In this document: positions 31,137-34,600 of the stretch, piece after piece
Numbering within the stretch: the first letter of the stretch is position 1
Layout: each line of letters begins with the position of its first letter
Origin: Nocardioides sp.
GTDB taxonomy: Bacteria; Actinomycetota; Actinomycetes; Propionibacteriales; Nocardioidaceae
DNA: 34,600 nt
NCBI GenBank assembly: GCA_026786275.1
Contig: JAJAYJ010000182.1
Coordinates: forward strand, 1 to 34,600
Direction: 5' to 3'
Notes under the pieces: model-generated
Seen by the model: the letters and a program-made list of their open reading frames with translations, nothing else
Told to the model about the DNA's origin: nothing
Databases searched by the model: none
Translations under genes and position numbers: made by a program

Positions 31137-32564
31137 ATGACCACGACCGAGACCGCCGACCCTGCTGAGGTCGTCCGCGACCCACGCCACCCGGTGAGCC
31201 GCCTCGAGGCGCTCCTCGACGCCGGCACGGTGCACCTGATCAGCGACGACGACGACTCGGGGATGCTGGCAGCCGTGGGCACCGTCCACGGCACCCCGGT
31301 CGTGGCGTTCTGCTCAGACGCCACCGTGATGGGCGGTGCCATGGGTGACCTGGGGTGCCGGGTCGTCGTCGACGCCTACCACCGGGCCCTCAGCGACCGG
31401 ATCCCGATCATCGGGCTCTGGCACTCCGGCGGAGCCCGGCTAGCCGAGGGCGTGCTGTCCCTGCACGCCGTGGGCCGGATCTTCCACGCGATGACCCAGG
31501 CCTCCGGCCGGATCCCGCAGATCTCGGTGGTGCTGGGCCCTGCTGCCGGTGGCGCGGCGTACGGTCCGGCGCTCACCGACGTCGTCATCCTCGGCCCCGC
31601 CGGCCGGATCTTCGTCACCGGGCCCGACGTGGTGCGCTCGGTCACCGGCGAGGACGTCGACATGCTGCGCCTGGGTGGTCCCGAGCCGCACGGGCGACGC
31701 TCCGGGGTGGTGCACATCGTCTCCGAGAGCGAGCAGGAGGCGCTAGACCGCGCCCGCGACCTGGCCGCACTGCTGGGCACGCAGGGCGGCCTCCGGGTGG
31801 ACCAGGTCGAGGACCGCGACCTGGGCGGGCTGCTCCCCGAGTCGCGCAAGCGGGCCTACGACGTGCACCCGCTCGTGCAGGGACTCCTCGACGACGACAC
31901 CATGGTGGAGCTGCACACCCGGTGGGCGCCCAACATCGTCACCGCGCTGGGGCGTCTCGGCGGTCGCACCGTCGGCGTCGTCGCCAACAACCCGCTGCGC
32001 CTGGGCGGCTGCCTGGATTCCCTATCGGCCGAGAAGGCCTCCCGCTTCGTGCGGATGTGTGACGCGTTCGGGGTCCCGCTGGTGGTCCTGGTGGACGTGC
32101 CGGGCTACCTGCCGGGCGTGGGGCAGGAGTGGGACGGCGTCGTGCGCCGCGGCGCCAAGCTGCTGCACGCGTTCGCGGAGTGCGTCGTGCCCCGCGTCAC
32201 CCTCGTCACCCGCAAGACGTACGGCGGGGCCTACATCGCCATGAATGCTCGCTCGCTCGGGGCCACCCGGGTCTTCGCTTGGCCGGGTGCCGAGGTGGCG
32301 GTGATGGGCGCGGTCGCGGCGATCCGGATCCTGCACCGGCGCCGGCTCTCCGAGGTCGCGCCCGAGATGCGTAGCCGGGTCGAGGCGGAGCTCGCGGCCG
32401 AGCACGAGCGGATCGCGGGTGGGGTCGACAAGGCCGTCGAGATCGGGGTGGTCGACGAGGTCGTCGAACCGGGCCGTACCCGCACGATGATCGCGGCCGC
32501 CATCGATGCGGCCATCCAGGCCGACGGTGTGCAGCGCGGCCGGCACGGCAACATCCCGCTCTGA
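31137..32564 (+). CDS. accD: Acyl-CoA carboxylase beta (carboxyltransferase) subunit
   Basis: The 475-residue protein is a biotin-dependent carboxyltransferase that moves carboxyl from biotin on the alpha subunit to acetyl- or propionyl-CoA. Conserved features are WHSGGARLAEGV (CoA/biotin oxyanion), GPAAGGAAYGPALTD and, in the C-terminal half, GYLPGVGQEWDGVVRRGAKLL and KTYGGAYIAMN. It lacks the Cys4 zinc finger of E. coli AccD, as is usual for actinobacterial AccD-type beta subunits; position after fabF matches accD6 of M. tuberculosis, which makes malonyl-CoA for FAS-II. Start ATG 31137 follows GGGAG. No alpha (biotin) subunit is in the window. The gene is convergent with the DUF3145 gene; the 111-base gap contains GC dyads (GGCCG-TCG-CGGCC at 32642-32654) that may end transcription. 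Confidence 0.92.
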   Translation: MTTTETADPAEVVRDPRHPVSRLEALLDAGTVHLISDDDDSGMLAAVGTVHGTPVVAFCSDATVMGGAMGDLGCRVVVDAYHRALSDRIPIIGLWHSGGARLAEGVLSLHAVGRIFHAMTQASGRIPQISVVLGPAAGGAAYGPALTDVVILGPAGRIFVTGPDVVRSVTGEDVDMLRLGGPEPHGRRSGVVHIVSESEQEALDRARDLAALLGTQGGLRVDQVEDRDLGGLLPESRKRAYDVHPLVQGLLDDDTMVELHTRWAPNIVTALGRLGGRTVGVVANNPLRLGGCLDSLSAEKASRFVRMCDAFGVPLVVLVDVPGYLPGVGQEWDGVVRRGAKLLHAFAECVVPRVTLVTRKTYGGAYIAMNARSLGATRVFAWPGAEVAVMGAVAAIRILHRRRLSEVAPEMRSRVEAELAAEHERIAGGVDKAVEIGVVDEVVEPGRTRTMIAAAIDAAIQADGVQRGRHGNIPL

Positions 32565-32675
32565 GCCGGAGAACGCGCGCTCAGCCCGCTACATCGTGCG
32601 GCACACGTCCAGCGTCGCTGGCGGGCGCCGCCCCGGCCCCCGGCCGTCGCGGCCCGCCGTCCGGCTCCGGCCGAC

Positions 32676-33206
32676 TCAGACCACCTGGTGCAGCCAACGC
32701 ACGGGTGCGCCCTCGCCGGCGTGCCGGAACGTCTCCAGCTCGTCGTCCCACGGCTTGCCGAGCAGCTTGTCGATCTCGATCAGCACGGTGGTGTCGCCCA
32801 GGGCGGCCTTGACGACCGCAGCCTTGAGCCGGTCCTCGGGGATCATGATGTCCCCGTGCAGCCCGGTCACGGCGTGGAAGATGCCGAGGCCGGGGGTGGA
32901 GGAGAAGCGCGCGCCCTCGGTCGACGCGGTCGGCTCCTCGGTGATCTCGAAACGCAAGTGGTCCCAGCCCCGCAGCGCCGAGGCGATCGCCACCGCGGTG
33001 CCGGCGTCACCGGTCCATGAGAACTCCGCGCGGTAGGTGCCAGCCTGCGCGGGCTGCGGGGTCCACTCCAAATCCACGGGCACCCCGAGCACCCCTCCAG
33101 CCGCCCACTCCAGGTGGGGGCACAGGGCCGAGGGTGCTGAATGAATGTACAGAACGCCCCTCGTCGCCGAACGGGTGGCGAGACGGGTCGAGGCAGGTGC
33201 GGTCAC
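32676..33206 (-). CDS. DUF3145 family protein
   Basis: The 176-residue soluble protein matches DUF3145, an actinobacterial family often next to fabF/accD (also in Streptomyces). Conserved stretches are GVLYIHSAP, CPHLEWAAGGVLG, YRAEFSWTGDAGTA and the C-terminal GKPWDDELETFRHAGEGAPVRWLHQ. It has one cysteine, no membrane segment and no known catalytic motif; the function is unknown. The start is GTG 33206 with AAGGAG nine bases upstream. Convergent with accD, so the repeated closeness is not due to an operon and may only reflect old synteny. The 189 bases upstream of it hold no gene. Confidence 0.88.
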   Translation of the reverse strand: MTAPASTRLATRSATRGVLYIHSAPSALCPHLEWAAGGVLGVPVDLEWTPQPAQAGTYRAEFSWTGDAGTAVAIASALRGWDHLRFEITEEPTASTEGARFSSTPGLGIFHAVTGLHGDIMIPEDRLKAAVVKAALGDTTVLIEIDKLLGKPWDDELETFRHAGEGAPVRWLHQVV

Positions 33207-33395
33207 CGTGGGTCTCCTTTTCTCCGGCGTGAGCTACGCCTTCCCCGGCGATCTCGTAGCGGAGAGAGAAGTTCCTGCGAATGAACAGTGGTATCACCCA
33301 CCATTGTGACGGATGGGGCGCCTGAGCACCAGTCCTGAAGAGCGTGTACCCGGGTCGCCGTGTCTGAGCTTCCGGGATCGAGCGCCGCCAGGACC

Positions 33396-34376
33396 TCAGA
33401 GAGCGGACTTCTCCAACGCCTCGGCCCTTGCCGCGGCGTCCGTGATCTCGTCGGAATCGATTGCGTGAGCCCGGTGGAACCACTCCGCGGCATCCTGGGG
33501 ACGGCCGGCCTCCTCGAGGGTGTCCGCGTACGCGTAGCGCAGCCGCACGACCCAGGAGCCTCGTGACTTGTTGTTGAGCGGCGCGAGCTCGAGGGTGCGC
33601 AGGGCGGCGTCGAACTGGCCCATGTCGCGTCGGGCACCGGCCTCGACGATCGTCATCTCGGCCTTGGCCTCGGGAGCGAAGTTGGCGACCGACGGGCTCT
33701 TCGCCAACTTCAACGCCTGCTCAGGCTGCTTCATGGCGCGGTGACAGTCCGCCATGATCGGCAGGTAGGCGGTGGCCCCGTTCATCCGCTTGGCCGCCCT
33801 CAGGTCGGAGAGCGCCTCCGGGTAGTGACCCGCTGCATAGGCTGCCTCTCCGGCCGCCTCCCGCACCACGGCGATCCGTGGGGCCCGGATCCGGGCGGCC
33901 CGGGCGTGCTGGAACGCGGTCTCCGGATCGTCGTCGATGCACATGCCCGCAGCGACCAGATGCCGGGCGACCCGGTTGGCCAACTTCTCGGGCAACGCCC
34001 TCAGCTGGCTGAGGATCACCTTGTCCAGCTCGGAGCCGGTGATCTCCGGGGAGAGATCCGGACCGTCGTACGCCACTTGGTCCGCGGTCCGCTCAGCGGG
34101 GTCACGACGAGGCCGGTCGGACTGCTGACGGCGGTCGTCGCCCCCACGAGGATCGGTACGCCGGCCGCGGCTGTCGTCGCGACCTCTGCTGTCGTCGCGA
34201 CTACGACCTGCCGACGGACGGCCCTGCCCTCCCGCGGCTCCACGGCCCCGCTGCTCGGACCGACCGGCACCGGCTCCACTCTCATCGCTGCTGGCAGGCT
34301 TGGCGGGGCCTCCACGCGTCGTGGGGCGTCGCGCCCCGTCACGCGGCGCCCGCTGGTTGCGACGTTCCTCAGCCAC
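33396..34376 (-). CDS. TPR-like protein with disordered Arg/Asp-rich N-terminus
   Basis: With GTG 34376 (AGGAGAGG upstream) the product has 326 residues. Residues 1-100 are disordered and highly charged, with RG/RD repeats such as SRGRDDSRGRR, and resemble RNA-binding low-complexity tails. Residues 105-326 are helical repeats of tetratricopeptide type (for example AAGEAAYAAGHYPEALSDLR and YADTLEEAGRPQDAAEWFHRA), which mediate protein contacts. No catalytic motif is seen. The gene is the first downstream of the rRNA operon on the same strand, beyond the terminator at 34423. A link to ribosome assembly is tempting because of the N-terminus and the place, but not shown. The direct DNA repeat CTGTCGTCGCGAC (twice near 34167-34202) encodes part of the RG/RD segment. 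Confidence 0.8.
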   Translation of the reverse strand: MAEERRNQRAPRDGARRPTTRGGPAKPASSDESGAGAGRSEQRGRGAAGGQGRPSAGRSRDDSRGRDDSRGRRTDPRGGDDRRQQSDRPRRDPAERTADQVAYDGPDLSPEITGSELDKVILSQLRALPEKLANRVARHLVAAGMCIDDDPETAFQHARAARIRAPRIAVVREAAGEAAYAAGHYPEALSDLRAAKRMNGATAYLPIMADCHRAMKQPEQALKLAKSPSVANFAPEAKAEMTIVEAGARRDMGQFDAALRTLELAPLNNKSRGSWVVRLRYAYADTLEEAGRPQDAAEWFHRAHAIDSDEITDAAARAEALEKSAL

Positions 34377-34422
34377 GTCGGCACCTCTCCTGGTCGATCC
34401 CGACCACATGTCTGGAAAATGA

Positions 34423-34452
34423 CGTAGAGGCCACCTTGCGGTGGCCTCTACG
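34423..34452 (-). terminator. Intrinsic terminator of the rRNA operon
   Basis: CGTAGAGGCCACC and GGTGGCCTCTACG form a perfect 13-base-pair stem with a four-base loop, followed on the minus strand by TCATTTTCC. It begins eight bases after the 3' end of 5S rRNA and is the strongest intrinsic terminator in the window. Confidence 0.92.
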
Positions 34453-34460
34453 AAGTGTAT

Positions 34461-34579
34461 GTCCGGCGGCGTCCTACTCTCCCACAACCTCTCGGTTGCA
34501 GTACCATCGGCGCTGAAAGGCTTAACTTCCGGGTTCGGGATGGGACCGGGTGTTTCCCTCTCGCTATGGCCGCCGTAAC
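34461..34579 (-). rRNA. rrf: 5S ribosomal RNA
   Basis: The minus strand reads GTTACGGCGGCCATAGC at the 5' end, then CCCGGTCCCATCCCGAAC and GGAAGTTAAGCC, and ends GGAGAGTAGGACGCCGCCGG, all typical of bacterial 5S rRNA. The length is about 119 bases; the exact ends are set by eye and may be off by a few bases. The 16S and 23S genes should lie to the right, outside the window. Confidence 0.96.
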
Positions 34580-34600
34580 CCTGGTACCCGCCACCTACCC

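Noticed and set aside
1-34600. CRISPR array, insertion sequence, integrase or prophage
   Set aside because: No spaced repeat array, transposase, integrase or phage protein motif was found in any ORF; tRNA-Val shows no repeated 3' end that would mark an attachment site.

Overview
The window is a chromosomal segment of a very GC-rich actinobacterium. The best guess is a Nocardioides-like member of the Propionibacteriales; this rests on gene content and order recalled from known genomes, not on a search. Coding density is high, many starts are GTG, several genes look leaderless, and the order aceE - PucR regulator - fabD - fabH - acpP - fabF - accD is a classic actinobacterial block. The left end (about 1-70) is a run of C/G homopolymers that may be a contig edge or low-quality sequence. 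The right end lies inside a minus-strand rRNA operon (5S rRNA plus terminator).

Layout. (1) 87-6381, housekeeping: yaaA, a small P-loop kinase, an RNase HI/phosphatase fusion, a zinc-ribbon coiled-coil protein that seems to start at CTG, a Nif3-family protein, divergent mhuD (haem degradation) and an acyl-CoA synthetase. The order RNase H fusion - zinc ribbon - Nif3 matches Rv2228c-Rv2230c of Mycobacterium tuberculosis. (2) 6454-10576, the most unusual region: two operons face each other. One encodes a secreted Pro/Asp-rich protein, a sensor histidine kinase and an OmpR-type regulator. The other encodes a secreted Asp/Asn-rich protein and a soluble Ser/Thr-kinase-like protein. Both are headed by the same 16-base sequence ATGAGAGCTTTCTCAT next to tandem CTCA[T/C] half-sites of 11-base period, which implies one closed regulon. 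(3) 10646-16827, a minus-strand cluster: a fatty-acyl-CoA-reductase-like SDR fused to a HAD phosphatase, a zinc dehydrogenase, a LarA-like (DUF2088) protein and a PlsC-like acyltransferase, followed on the right by an FAD-linked 2-hydroxyacid oxidase. Its joint role is unknown to me. (4) 18475-21834: a LapA-like membrane protein, tRNA-Val(UAC), an AhpE-type peroxiredoxin, a second acyl-CoA synthetase and a DUF3052 protein. (5) 22078-32564, central carbon to fatty acids: aceE makes acetyl-CoA, a FasR-like PucR activator sits upstream of fabD, fabH, acpP, fabF and accD, which together provide malonyl-CoA and FAS-II initiation and elongation. FabD carries a C-terminal biotinyl/lipoyl-like domain whose modified lysine is replaced. 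(6) 32676-34579: a DUF3145 protein, a TPR protein with a disordered Arg/Asp-rich N-terminus, then an rRNA terminator and 5S rRNA.

No CRISPR array, insertion sequence, integrase or phage gene was seen. No gene-free stretch exceeds 300 bases; the longest gap (about 240 bases, before aceE) holds promoter-like sequence only.
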